The notes below the pieces were generated by a model. The model did no database searches, had not been told where the DNA came from, and saw only the letters and a list, made by a program, of their open reading frames with translations. Both the position numbers and the translations under genes were made by a program. From Chenopodium formosanum (lineage: Eukaryota > Streptophyta > Magnoliopsida > Caryophyllales > Amaranthaceae), in NCBI GenBank assembly GCA_024500155.1, contig CM044856.1:48050303-48114302 (forward strand): a stretch of DNA of 64,000 nucleotides. The letters are read 5' to 3'. Positions 31,895 to 41,163 of the stretch are shown one piece after another (position 1 is the first letter of the stretch; the number at the start of each line of letters is the position of its first letter).

Positions 31895-33517
31895 TTAAAG
31901 AGTTAGCCGATCCTTAATTTCCAAAAGGATGGAGCAGCAGTCCTTGTGGAATTCGTACCTTGGAACGTACGGCTTCCACTCTTTTTTCTTCTTCTGGGCC
32001 GGTTGATCAGAGTTATCAATGGCCCATACTTGCTTTTTCTTTTTGCTTTCTTCTGGCTTAGGAGCTGGCTGAGCAGGCCGACTCTCTTTCTGTCGGTCAG
32101 ACTTCTTATGGTCCGACTGCTTATTGGAGGAGCAGAGTTCGGTCGCCTGTATGTAGGCTTCCGCCTCTCGCAAGGCTCCTTGCAGGGTAAAGATTTGTTT
32201 GCGGACGAATTTGTACTTAAAAGTAGACCCGTCCTTCAGACCCTTAAAGAAGTCTGTGAAGGCGACCTCATCAGACAGCCCATGAATCTGGATTCGGACC
32301 AGATTGAACCGCCTGACGTAGGATCGCAAACCTTCTCTATCTCCTTGTTGTACATTGCCCAAGTCAAGACTTGTCTTTTTGGCAGGGATGTTCATAGAGA
32401 AGTTTAATGCAAACAAGAACGCAAGCGTCTTGAAGCTATTTATGCAGCCAGCCGGCAGGTTGCCAAACCACTGCTGGGCTATGCCCTTCAGGGTGGCTGG
32501 AAAGCAACGACACCATGCGGCATCATCTAACCCCTGTAAATACATGAGGTGGGTGTATGCTAGCAGGTGGTCTTCTGGGTTAGAGGTCCCGTCATAGGCT
32601 CCAACCAGAACGTTTTTAACTTTAGCCGGCTGTACGGCTTCAGTTATTTCCCTGGAGAAAGCAGAGGGTTGATCTCCAAGGTGTTGCAGCCTAAGCTGCC
32701 AGTCCATCGGCTGATAGCCGTATGCCGCCTGTCCTCCATAGAGGGTAGGTTGCATGTAAGGTACAACTGGCACCTGGTACAATGGTTGTGCCATGTACTG
32801 GGCGGACTGAATCACATGCGGCCCAGACTGAACCCTTTGGCTGCTTGCTGGGGTCTCATGTACAGACTGGGAACACCTCACAGAGGTATTCCGAAAGCTA
32901 TCATGATAAGTTGACGTTGAAGCCGACTCTGATTGCTGGGTTCTCCTCTCCTCAATGTATTGTCGAGCGTCAGAGAACGTTTTCTTGCTACCATCCGGCT
33001 GTATGTGCCGGATGGGTTTTCTTGCGCCCATTTCTGGGAAACGGAGCCGATTAAGGTCAAATTGGGGCCTGGCCTTCTCCTTAGGAGCAGGATGAGGGGT
33101 CGGCTGACGGTCCCTAACCGACTTCTGTTTGCCAGCTTGGGCTGGCTTCTTGGCCGACTGCTCCTTTCTAGGAGTAGGCGACTTCTTTGAGGCGAGCTGT
33201 TTGATTTCACCCCTGAGGCTGCTCAGAAGTGACATTAGCTCATCCCGAGTGACGGGAGTCGATCCTGCCGCCGAGGAAGGATCAAACGGCCGCCCCGAGG
33301 GCTTCTTTGGCTGACCAGCAGTTTTGCTTGGTCCTGCCTGAACATGGGGACGCTCTCGCCGTTCCTTACTGCGGATGCGTTTAGAGATGAGGGATCCATT
33401 TGGATCCACATAGGTTTCGACATCAGCGTCGTCACCTAAGTCATGGTCTGTTTGGACCAGTACATCATTTGGAGGACGAATGACATCCGGATTCGGTACA
33501 AGCTCTTGTGAAGCCAT
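31895..33517 (-). pseudogene. T1 gag
   Basis: 540 codons from ATG 33515-33517, about 30 bp after the 5-prime LTR. The N-terminal half is disordered and basic or Gln/Ser/Tyr-rich. The retrotransposon gag domain follows near residues 290-450: VLVGAYDGTSNPEDHLLAYT, RCFPATLKGIAQQWFGNLPA, LRSYVRRFNLVRIQIHGLSD and FFKGLKDGSTFKYKF. A Lys-rich tail ends DRLTL then TAA (31895-31897); the frame then continues into the knuckle ORF, so this TAA is probably a mutation. It would form the particle shell. Length and order are normal for Tat elements. Confidence 0.93.
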
Positions 33518-33530
33518 TTCAGAGGTACTC

Positions 33531-33550
33531 TCCTCACAGAATGCGCCAAA
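33531..33550 (-). other. T1 primer binding site (candidate)
   Basis: Element sense TTTGGCGCATTCTGTGAGGA follows directly on the 5-prime LTR end (CCCGAAACA). TGGCGC starts are usual for gypsy PBSs, and the 3-prime end of the match to any tRNA cannot be judged here. Confidence 0.6.
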
Positions 33551-34212
33551 TGTTTCGGGGGTTTTTGTCCCTCGGGAGAGTTACAACATTGAAACTGGAT
33601 TCAACTGAGGATGCCTGTACCTGCAAAGCAAACGGACCGCCGGATGATCGGTGGTCCGCCTCCGAAGATTAAGTTAGTAAATGTTCGGTTATAAAACGTG
33701 CAGAAGTAAAGTTATCTGCTTGGATTCCAAGCTCAGGCAAAGTGCTGTGTGTTCTTTGAAAACGACAGCCCTGTGGTAAGTGACGTATTGTCTCGTATTG
33801 CGTGTCAAAAGTTCTCTCTTTTTTGTTGTTGTTGTTGTTGTGTTGTCGTCATAAATGATATAATGTCCCTATTTATAGGGTCCTCTTGAAAAGTGTGCCT
33901 TCCTAGGATCTGGTGACCTAGGAGTTAGGTCACGCCGTTTTGCGGCGCCTCGGGATTTGGGCCTTAGAAGGCCGCCATCCCAGGGCCAATGCCTGAGTGA
34001 CACGTGTCACTGTGCCCAATGGATTTTGAAGCACTTTTTGTGTGACACATGTCGCCACCTGAATGGTCCCTGCTGGACCTTCAGTCCACGTAGGACGGAG
34101 AAGAGTCCTCCCTCCACGTGTCATCATTCCATAGGTCCAAATGGCACCTATATGGAGGACACGTGGCACTTTCTGATTGGGCCACTTGGCCGGGTATAAA
34201 ATACCCAAATCA
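33551..34212 (-). repeat. T1 5-prime LTR
   Basis: 662 bp, element-sense start TGATTTGGG at 34212. TATA CTATAAATAG at 33870-33879 (minus). G-boxes at 34001, 34115 and 34160, plus the mutated CACATG at 34046. It has an expanded TTG repeat at about 33822-33843 compared with the T-run in the other LTR. Confidence 0.96.
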
Positions 34213-34217
34213 GTACC

Positions 34218-34533
34218 CTCGCTCCCGAACTCATTTATGGTTCATAGACCAATTTGGGCATGGGTAAACTTATGATTCGTGCTAATTATTCCATGAAACC
34301 CAAATGGAAGAAAGGCATGAACGAGGTTTATGAGTTTTTCCTAAAACTCATTGGCGACTCCTACTTGTATCTTATAAAAAAGCGTGATGATGGAATCAAT
34401 TCTAATTCAAGGTCCCCCAAACAGTCAGGAATTCAAATTCTACTACACCTTAACAAGTGTAAAGTCCTAGGCTTTTAAGTGGCCAAGGACATTTAAGGAG
34501 AGTACCCCTTACGATGGGATCACCCTCCTTACA
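34218..34533 (+). repeat. LTR of G1, right part (R/U5 end)
   Basis: After the GTACC copy the interrupted LTR resumes. Its segment at about 34322-34365 (TTTCCTAAAACTCATTGGCGACTC) is a homologue of the inverse of the G2 LTR near 41265-41300, and it ends CTCCTTACA at 34533, matching the G2 LTR end ATTCCCTACA. The ORF 34254-34478 in it is not a gene. Confidence 0.7.
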
Positions 34534-34895
34534 GGAGTCAATCCCAAAAAGTGCTACAATCTCCTTTGCCACCTCGGGCAAACTCTCCAAACGGGCTCGC
34601 AGGTCATTAAAGTCGTATAAACGCATGCTAGGCTCACTCTAAGTAAAAGAATAAAAATAAAAAAAAATTGTTATGGTTTAGAAAGGAGAAGAAACAAAAG
34701 AAAAGAGAAAGAAACGAAAGCGCGGAAAACTCACGATGCCGCGCCATCCTCGGATCGAAACGTGGTGGTCTGGGTCCCACTTAAGGACCCTAGGGTCCCA
34801 TTTGGGAGGAGCCTCCCAAAGCACCTCCTGGCGACGTCGATCGGCTGTGATGTGTTGCTCTCGAACCCCCTTACGATGGGATCACCCTCCTTACA
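34505..34895 (+). repeat. 29-bp direct repeats bracketing a captured fragment
   Basis: The 29 bp beginning CCCCTTACGATGGGATCACC occur at 34505-34533 and again, without change, at 34867-34895. The first copy is the very end of the G1 LTR. Between them lies the PMD fragment. The sequence after the second copy (CGCCCCTACCCGG) shows no PBS. Confidence 0.95.
34534..34866 (-). pseudogene. Copy of PMD gene exon 1-intron 1-exon 2
   Basis: This 333-bp block is a diverged copy of 10822-11132: the beginning of exon 2 (with CGTTTATACG-type start), all of intron 1 and the end of exon 1 with the donor GTGAGT still present. It differs by point changes and an A/G-rich insertion in the intron (34690-34730). 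Keeping the intron shows it came from DNA or unspliced RNA. It starts and stops within exons, so it is a fragment. Frames through it are not coding. Confidence 0.9.
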
Positions 34896-34932
34896 CGCCC
34901 CTACCCGGAATCCTAAAGGAAGAGCTAAAGAG

Positions 34933-35114
34933 ATGGCCGACGAGAACACCAAGAGAAACCGGCGCTTGACATCACTAGGAAACAGATGTGGCGGTGGTGC
35001 TGCTACCGTTTCAACAAGGAAAGAGGATGAACAACTCTCTAAGCGTTCCAGGGCCGATACTTAAGAGAAGCGGCCCCCTTCTCCTCTTAAGAATACTGAC
35101 CCTAATGGGCAACG
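34933..35114 (+). pseudogene. Basic N-terminal ORF fragment (gag start?)
   Basis: The ATG at 34933 opens MADENTKRNRRLTSLGNRCG and then a basic, polar stretch to a TAA at 35062-35064; the frame continues open up to the G2 junction at 35115. The composition resembles the N-terminus of Tat gag proteins, but no domain is reached. It could be the start of a neighbouring gypsy element cut by the G2 junction, or nothing. Confidence 0.3.
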
Positions 35115-35494
35115 AAAGTCAATTTATCAATGCTAATTGAATTAGGAATGAAAAGAACCTTCTAGAAGAATCTAGAAAACTAAAACCAATCCTAATTGTA
35201 TTAGGAATGATAAATCCATATTAGGCCCTCCTCTTGATCATTGGGCCGCATATAAGGCTCAAACCAGGCCCAGTTCAGTAATTTGGCCATAACTTCCTCA
35301 ATATTCATCGGAATTGGGCTTATAATATATCGTTGGAAAGCTCTTTTCAAGCCCTATCCAACTAAACTACTATTGGACCCATATTATGGACCAACCAAAC
35401 CGGATTGGTTGTTTCACTTTATTCGATTATGATTTGACGTGAAAGGTACTCATCACTGGGTTTTGTTTTGTGAAGACACAAATGGGTGTCTACA
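35115..35494 (-). repeat. G2 3-prime LTR fragment
   Basis: It matches 42559-43015 with an internal loss of about 80 bp (present at about 42855-42935). It starts in element sense with TGTAGACACC at 35494, next to the PPT, and stops abruptly at 35115 within U3. Confidence 0.93.
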
Positions 35495-35725
35495 GAAGCC
35501 CCCGCTTTGACTGAGTTTGGAGAAACGAAAGTTTCGAAAACAAAATTCAAAGTATCTATATGGACTGAGAATGATTCAAAACGTTCTGCAATCCTAAATC
35601 ACTCTTGTAACGCCGATACCTGCAAACTAGCGTTAGTTAAACAGATAAGAGAGTTAAGAAACGGGTATCTTGCACCGTCGAGCACACGTCTCTAAAATTA
35701 TCCGATTTGTTGCTGCTTTTTATTT

Positions 35726-36060
35726 TGACGACCTTCCACAAGCTAGAGAACGCCATCCCGCTTGAGGACTGCTACGCTTGTAACTACCTCCAATTTCCAC
35801 CTTGATAATCTTCTGCAAGCTAGAGAACACTATTGAAGATTTCTTCGCTTGAAACGATCCTCTTCCGCTTTGTGACCATCTTCCACATCTTAGGGAACAT
35901 GATCGAAAAAAACTTCGCTTGAAATCACCTTCAGTTTTTTGTGACAACTCTCCGTAAGCTAGGGAATGCTGCCGAAGATATCCTCGCTTAAAGCTATCCT
36001 CATTTGTTGCGATAATTTTCCAAAGAAAATCAAGGAAGACCTCCGCTTGTTGATCTTTAA
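35726..36060. repeat. Degenerate tandem repeat, unit about 70 bp, five copies
   Basis: Anchors of the form TGAC-x-ATCTTCC start at 35726, 35803, 35872, 35942 and 36010 (spacing 77, 69, 70, 68). Each unit continues with CAAGCTAGGGAAC and then TTCTTCGCTTGAAA. Tandem repeats in the 3-prime UTR are known from Tat-lineage elements and can seed satellites. Confidence 0.85.
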
Positions 36061-36089
36061 AAGCTCCCTTGAACTTTGTTTCCGCTATG

Positions 36090-36236
36090 CCTGTACGTTG
36101 GCACTTTTGCTGCTTTTGAACCTGTATGTCGGTGCCTTTTGCTGAATAAACCAGTATGTCGGTGCCTTTCTAAATGAACCAGTGTGTCGGTGCCTTTTGC
36201 GATGAGCCAATGTTTAGGTGCTTTAAGCTAAGTGAG
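36090..36236. repeat. Tandem repeat, unit about 28-31 bp, five copies
   Basis: CCTGTATGTCGGTGCCTTTT-type units start at 36090, 36121, 36151, 36179 and 36207. Divergence rises at both ends. It lies next to the 70-bp array but is unrelated to it in sequence. Confidence 0.88.
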
Positions 36237-36746
36237 ACAATCTTTCGTCAGGTCGATCACTTATTTGCGGTTGTAATCAAATCGACTACTCAATCATGTA
36301 AAATTGCTTATAGGGCTAACTTGCATACCAAGGAACCCAAAATTGCAGTTCTGAGAGGCTTCGAGCTCTGCCGCTGCTGAAATATCTCTGGCGCCGCGAT
36401 TTTGCTCTGTCACCAGACGTTGGGATCTAGCGCCCAGCGCTGAAATCTATTGCCAGACGTTGGATGTCTGGTCTTCCCTATTCTGCTTTTACTGCCGCTG
36501 TTCATTGCTCGATTTCGCTTCAAACTTTGAACTTGGTTGTTTCCTTTCAACCAAATCCGCTCAAATATTTTGTAAATCAAAGCTCTTCATCTCTAATTTA
36601 CTGATCAATGTAACTCCTCTTATCTTCGAGGAATCTCATGTATCATATTTGCGATTTTTAGAAAAAATCCGGGAATGTCCTCGCTTGCTAGAATGCACCT
36701 ACATTTATATCTTTTACTATAGGACTTTGCTTATCTTTCTTTAGGG

Positions 36747-36865
36747 TTGACCTAAGACTTAGTGTTGCTTGACTCATTTACTTGACATGACTCAAGGTAT
36801 GAACTTGACTCGTTGTGATTGACTCGAGGTTGACTCGACTCAAAGTGTTTGACACGTGTTTGACT
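36747..36865. repeat. TTGACTC-rich cluster
   Basis: At least eight TTGAC cores occur in about 120 bp, several as TTGACTCG or TTGACTCA, followed by dispersed TGACTC/TGACAC echoes to about 36920. TTGAC is the core of the WRKY W-box, but the pattern may only reflect a decayed short tandem repeat. Confidence 0.6.
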
Positions 36866-38390
36866 CAAATCAAGGCGATATGACACGACATGACTCAATG
36901 TGTACATGACTCGTGTGTGCATTGTAATGTGATCGTGCGACTTGAAAATGCAAAAAAGAAAAAAAATATCTATCATTTTTGTGGAGGGTACAGACTTTCT
37001 CCTGAAAAAGAAAGACGCGAAAAAAGAATCGAAGTTTTCGAATGTATGTTGAATGAGCTTAGTCAAATGTTGTTTGATACTATCTTTCAAGGTGCAAGGA
37101 TTAATCCATCCTAGGCTATCTCGATGGTTGACTCAGTGATGAAAGTATTTGGGTAACTTAGGCACGGAGGCTAAGCACTTCATACTTCGTGATGCAATGA
37201 CAATTATGATTGGTGAGTGATGTTGATATGACGAGGCATGCTTCAGCGTTGTGTTAAGATTCCATGACAAAGGGTTCCTAAGGGAAGTATATTTGGTCAT
37301 GTATATGTGATGTGTGTGAAAGTGATTCTAAAGTTAGGCCGCAAGGGCTAAGTGTGTGGAAAAAGATTATTTCAAGAAGTGTCAAATGATGGTGACTCTT
37401 AGGCTAAGTAAGCTAATGATGTAGGGATCAAGCTCCCAAGTCTAGTTCTACATGAATAGGGATGAGCATAAGAGATCCTTTGATATGATCATGGTGTGAG
37501 TGTGTGAATGTGAATATGAATGCATTTTTATTACGGCCGCACCTCGACGTTAGGTTGCCTACGTATCCGTTAGGAATCAGGCCGAACGTAGCTCTAGCCG
37601 AACCTCGCACAAGTGTGTGTATACCTCATAAAGGTCTTTTTAATGGTTGTAACGTGGTTAGGCTAAAGGTTATAGAAGAAAGGGATAAAGGCTCAAGACA
37701 CTAGATAAGCCCCCAAGGTGTGCAATCTTGCTTTTGAATCTTTATATTTTTATGCTTGAGGTTTCTCACTCTTTTTTTTTATTTCCTTTTGCATTAGCAA
37801 TTTTTTTATTTTTATAAGTGTGGGCAATATCGATCATGCGGTCTATCACTCACTTGGCATTCATGTTTTTCGGGCACGGTACCGAGCACTCGATCAAAAA
37901 CGCAATCCGAGACCTGTTCTTATCAAAGACATTTTCATGTCAAAGACATTGGAACACTTGCCCTTTTTGTACACTTTTAATTATTTTTATTTTATTTATT
38001 TTGATCTTTTGAAATCACTCAAGCTTTTAATGTTGCATAAGTTACACACCATCCCATCCCAAGGTTAGGTAGATATGGGTTGAAGAAGAAAGGTGTATCA
38101 TTAGACGAGGCTCAAAGTGGTTTATCAAAAAAAGGATTGTATATTTGAAGGGTGAAAGGTAATATGATGTTGCTACAAGGGGTGCCTCAAACATCGATAT
38201 ACCTTGTACTTAATTTGGCATGGATTTTTTATTTATTTATTTTTTTTTTTTTTTAATGTAATGTAGTGAAATGATCATATGCAAGAAAATAAATGCTCAT
38301 TTTATTAAAAGGAAAAAAAGAAATAGAAAAAGAGGTCACGAAATCTTGTCATTGAAGCTCGCCTCTTGTCTTGTGTTGTTTGCTTTATCA

Positions 38391-39509
38391 TCACTCGCTC
38401 TTCTTGTTAATTGGACGCATGGGAAGCTTGTTATTATCAATCAAACGTTGGATAGCTTCCTTTAGCTTCCCATAGCTCTCAGTAGCATGACCCCTACCTT
38501 GATTGTACTTACAGTGTTCATCAGGATTCCAAGTAGGCAATCTCTTTTCAGGTGCGGGATCTTGAATAGGTCCAATGGGAGTAATGAGTCCCTTGGCATG
38601 GAGTCGATCGAAGGCAGTATCGTAGCTTATCCCAATGGGGGTGAAGTTAGTCCTTAGTTGCTTCTTAGATCCTTGGTTATCCATGGCTAAAACTTCACTG
38701 AGATCAAAGGTACTAACATTGTTACTAGAGTGGGCGTTTTCGGAAGAAGAAGGATTGTTGTTCTTTTTTCCTTTCCAGCCACCGTGGTTACTATTGTTAG
38801 TAGCTTTTTGCTTTGTGAGGTCGTCTTCGATTTTGATTCCGACATCATAAACGACCTTGAAAGTATTCATGTTGTGTTGATATTTTAAGTGCTTTGAATA
38901 CTTTTCTTGTAAGTTCTTGATAAACATCCTCACAGATTCTTTTTCGGTGGGGACCTCACTCATCTTAGCAGAAGTTTCCCTCCACTTATTGAAGAAAGAA
39001 GTAAAGCCTTCATTCTCTTTTTGTCTTAGCATTTAAAGTTGTCTATAATCAGTTTCGACTTGGATATTGCATTTATACCTATCAATGAAAGCGTTTACCA
39101 TAGATTCCCAGGTAAAGATTTTCTCTTTGTCCTAGGAGAGGAACCATTGTTGAAAAACGGTTTCAAGAGATAAGGAAAACAAGGAATGAAAGACTTTCTT
39201 ATCAATCCCCTTAATGTTCATCATAGTTTCAAAGGCTCTTAAGTTAAGGTACAGATTATCTGTTGCCTTATATTTTTGGATGTCGTTGTCATTTAACTTA
39301 TGCGGAAGAAGTTCTTTGTCCACCAAGACCCCTTGTGAACTAATGCCTTGAAACTTGAAATTACTAGAAATCTTGCTCAAGCTTTCTTGCATGAGGTCCA
39401 TTTGTTGTTGCTTCATAGGGTCATTGATTTTGAGGGTTAAAACCTTCAATGCCTCAGTCACGGTAGCCAATTGATTCTTAAGTTCATTGACTTCTTCTTG
39501 AAATGCCAT
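38391..39509 (-). pseudogene. G2 gag
   Basis: From ATG 39507-39509: coiled-coil-like start EEVNELKNQLATVTEALKVL, then DIQKYKATDNLYLNLRAFET, KVFHSLFSLSLETVFQQWFL, FIDRYKCNIQ, FTSFFNKWRETSAKMSEVPT and a degenerate knuckle HCKYNQGRGHATESYGKLKE, where two Cys are lost. Two in-frame stops, TAG (39132-39134) after QWFLS and TAA (39033-39035) after YRQL, stand where related gags have Gln, fitting C-to-T changes. The GISYDTAFDRLHAKGLITPI block matches that of G1. It is followed by no protease. Confidence 0.88.
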
Positions 39510-41139
39510 TATCTTATTAGCTTTCCTCTTTTGACGAATCGGTTTATCAAAAAGTAAGACTTGAAATAAAGAGGTTATCCTTGATTAATCGCCCTTCTCT
39601 CCTCAACCAAGTACTGTGGAAAAGGAATTTGGGGATATTCATTGTTATTATTTGATTCAACTCTATTCAACATGCATAGATGGAAGGAGGTAGGAAGAAT
39701 GAAGGTTGTGATATGGGGAAAGCATGTAGAGAATGAAAGATGAAGTAAATGGAGAGAAATGGAAAAATTAAGAATAAAATGTACCCCCAACTCAAGTGAC
39801 GGAAAGAACGACTCCTGCATGAGCCTAAGACATGGTCATGGTGAGATATAAAAGTGTGTGCTAAGAGTAGTGAGTGTAGGTGACATGATTTGACTCTTTT
39901 CATGACCATGTGGCTAGACTATGTGACTAGACTCAAGCAAAGACTAAGTTAAGACTTCACGTATATGCATTAAACTGGACAGGCTGTGGTGTTTTAGTCA
40001 TAACTTTTGATCTGTGACTCTGATTGGGATGAAACCAACGCCAAATTATAGATAAAACTCGGGGCTACAGATCCATAGGCTATACGACTCGTAGTTTTTC
40101 ATAGAACTCTAGCTATGACCAAAACAAGTTGACGTTAGTGCAGTATACGGGAATAAAAATCCGGGTTGACTTAAAGGAACTATGACTCGATTTTAGGTAT
40201 ATTTATTTAATCAAATTAATTAATTAATTAATTAAGCGAAGTCCTTTAGTCATTAATTAATTTATTTAGGCTTAATCACATGTCAAACAAACGGTTAGGA
40301 AAAACACAGAGTATGCACAAGCAAAGAATGCACAAGTAGTCAAGTAGTCACAATATGATGCAATGAGTTTGCAACCTAACCATGACTCTAGTTCTCTAAA
40401 GTTCGGGATATGTGTTAGTCAAAGAGGGTCCATGGTTAATTGTCTGGATGCACCGCGTGGAAGCCTAATCGCGAAGGGTTGGCGTGAGTGGATGGGACAC
40501 TGCGAGTTTAGAAAAACTCGCTTCCATGGTTTGGTGAATTCAACATTCTTGGATGTACCCTTTGTTGCTCAGAGCGTTCAATCAGGTAGATGGAGCATGA
40601 ATTCCCAGAGGGTTATGTCCATATGTAAAACACATATGGGTTTAAGAAAAGTGAGAAAAACTCAATCAGGTAGTAGGATCGAGCAAACAATGCTAAAAAC
40701 TGGTTGAAATTAGAATGCATATTTCTATCTCGGTATTGGAAGAACTTGGCGCCAGCAAACAGAGGCTGGCGCCAGCTTTTGGCTGTAGCGCCTGGCGACA
40801 GAAGCTGTCGTCTGGCACTAAAGTCAAAATACTGGCGCTGATCTTTGTTCGTTGACGCTAGTTCTTACATGCCTCAGCAGCTTTCTGTGCTCGATAAAAT
40901 TTTCCAGTTGCGCAGTGTTATTTCGATCCTAGTTATGAAAGATATTTCTCAAATTTCCTACGTGTAAAAATCCTATGTTTTAACTCATTACGGATGGTCT
41001 TTCTAATGAGATCTTTTTGATGCATATGACAATAATGTTATTCAAAATTACGCACATGAAATACTTAGAACTTTTCGAGTCTCAGCCACTCATTCTAAAT
41101 CATTACCGAAATAAATTTCAAGAGCTAAAATAGAAATCC
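39510..41139 (-). other. G2 5-prime leader
   Basis: 1.6 kb between PBS and gag. No ORF is supported. It contains a GC block at 40745-40860 with TTGGCGCCAG and AGCGCCTGGCG, echoing blocks at 36388-36470 and in the LTR at 42385-42456. A TTAATTAATTAATTAATTAA run lies at about 40217-40236. Confidence 0.7.
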
Positions 41140-41157
41140 TCCCCAGTGGAGTCGCCA
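41140..41157 (-). other. G2 primer binding site
   Basis: Element sense TGGCGACTCCACTGGGGA, six bases after the LTR end CTACA. This PBS type is widespread in plant gypsy elements. Confidence 0.88.
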
Positions 41158-41163
41158 AAAAAA

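Larger units (their letters stand above)
22377..34212 (-). mobile_element. T1: Tat-lineage Ty3/gypsy element with antisense extra gene
   Basis: LTRs at 22377-23034 (3-prime) and 33551-34212 (5-prime), in element sense TGATTTGGG...CCCGAAACA, are flanked by GTACC at 22372-22376 and 34213-34217. Inside on the minus strand are gag (33517-31895), knuckle and protease (31882-30914) and RT-RNase H-aRH-integrase (30908-27667). On the plus strand, between pol and the 3-prime LTR, is an intron-bearing gene (23383-26293). The two LTRs differ at about 15-20 positions by eye, so this is the youngest datable insertion here. It splits the G1 LTR. A few stops and two frameshifts inactivate it. Confidence 0.97.
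1..34533 (+). mobile_element. G1: giant Tat/Ogre-like Ty3/gypsy element, interrupted by C1 and T1 (inferred extent)
   Basis: The plus-strand gag-pol at 1-5877 is seen directly. I infer that the 3-prime UTR, PPT and LTR at 20531-22376 plus 34218-34533 belong to the same element. They share its orientation, removing C1 (duplication GAACC) and T1 (duplication GTACC) restores continuous sequence, and GTGTCGCGCGCAAC-type hairpins recur at 6123, 7557, 8424, 12123 and 21516. If so, G1 carries two antisense PMD-type genes between pol and its 3-prime LTR, as known for Tat-lineage elements with extra ORFs, and is near 15 kb here without its 5-prime end. The alternative is that the LTR at 21213 and the PMD genes belong to other elements. 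Confidence 0.45.
35495..38390 (-). other. G2 internal region without pol, carrying tandem arrays
   Basis: No RT, RNase H or integrase motif is visible on either strand. Near the LTR is the PPT (35495-35508). Arrays lie at 35726-36060 and 36090-36236, a TTGACTC-rich block at 36747-36865, the conserved TACGTAGGCAACC motif at 37548-37566, and AT-rich DNA with poly-T runs to 38260. All listed ORFs here are low-quality and not supported. Confidence 0.75.

Noticed and set aside
27597..33314. Many plus-strand ORFs opposite T1 gag-pol
   Set aside because: They are shadows of the minus-strand coding frames; none shows domain motifs or splice signals.
34254..34478. 74-codon ORF right of T1
   Set aside because: The segment aligns with the non-coding R-U5 of the G2 LTR in inverse orientation, so it is LTR sequence.
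35726..36236. Short regular repeats considered as a CRISPR array
   Set aside because: Units are directly adjacent and degenerate with no unique spacers, and the context is a plant retrotransposon.
36890..37114. Possible small host gene in the G2 3-prime region
   Set aside because: Overlapping frames on both strands, no motif, no splice sites or promoter, and the location is inside the G2 internal region.
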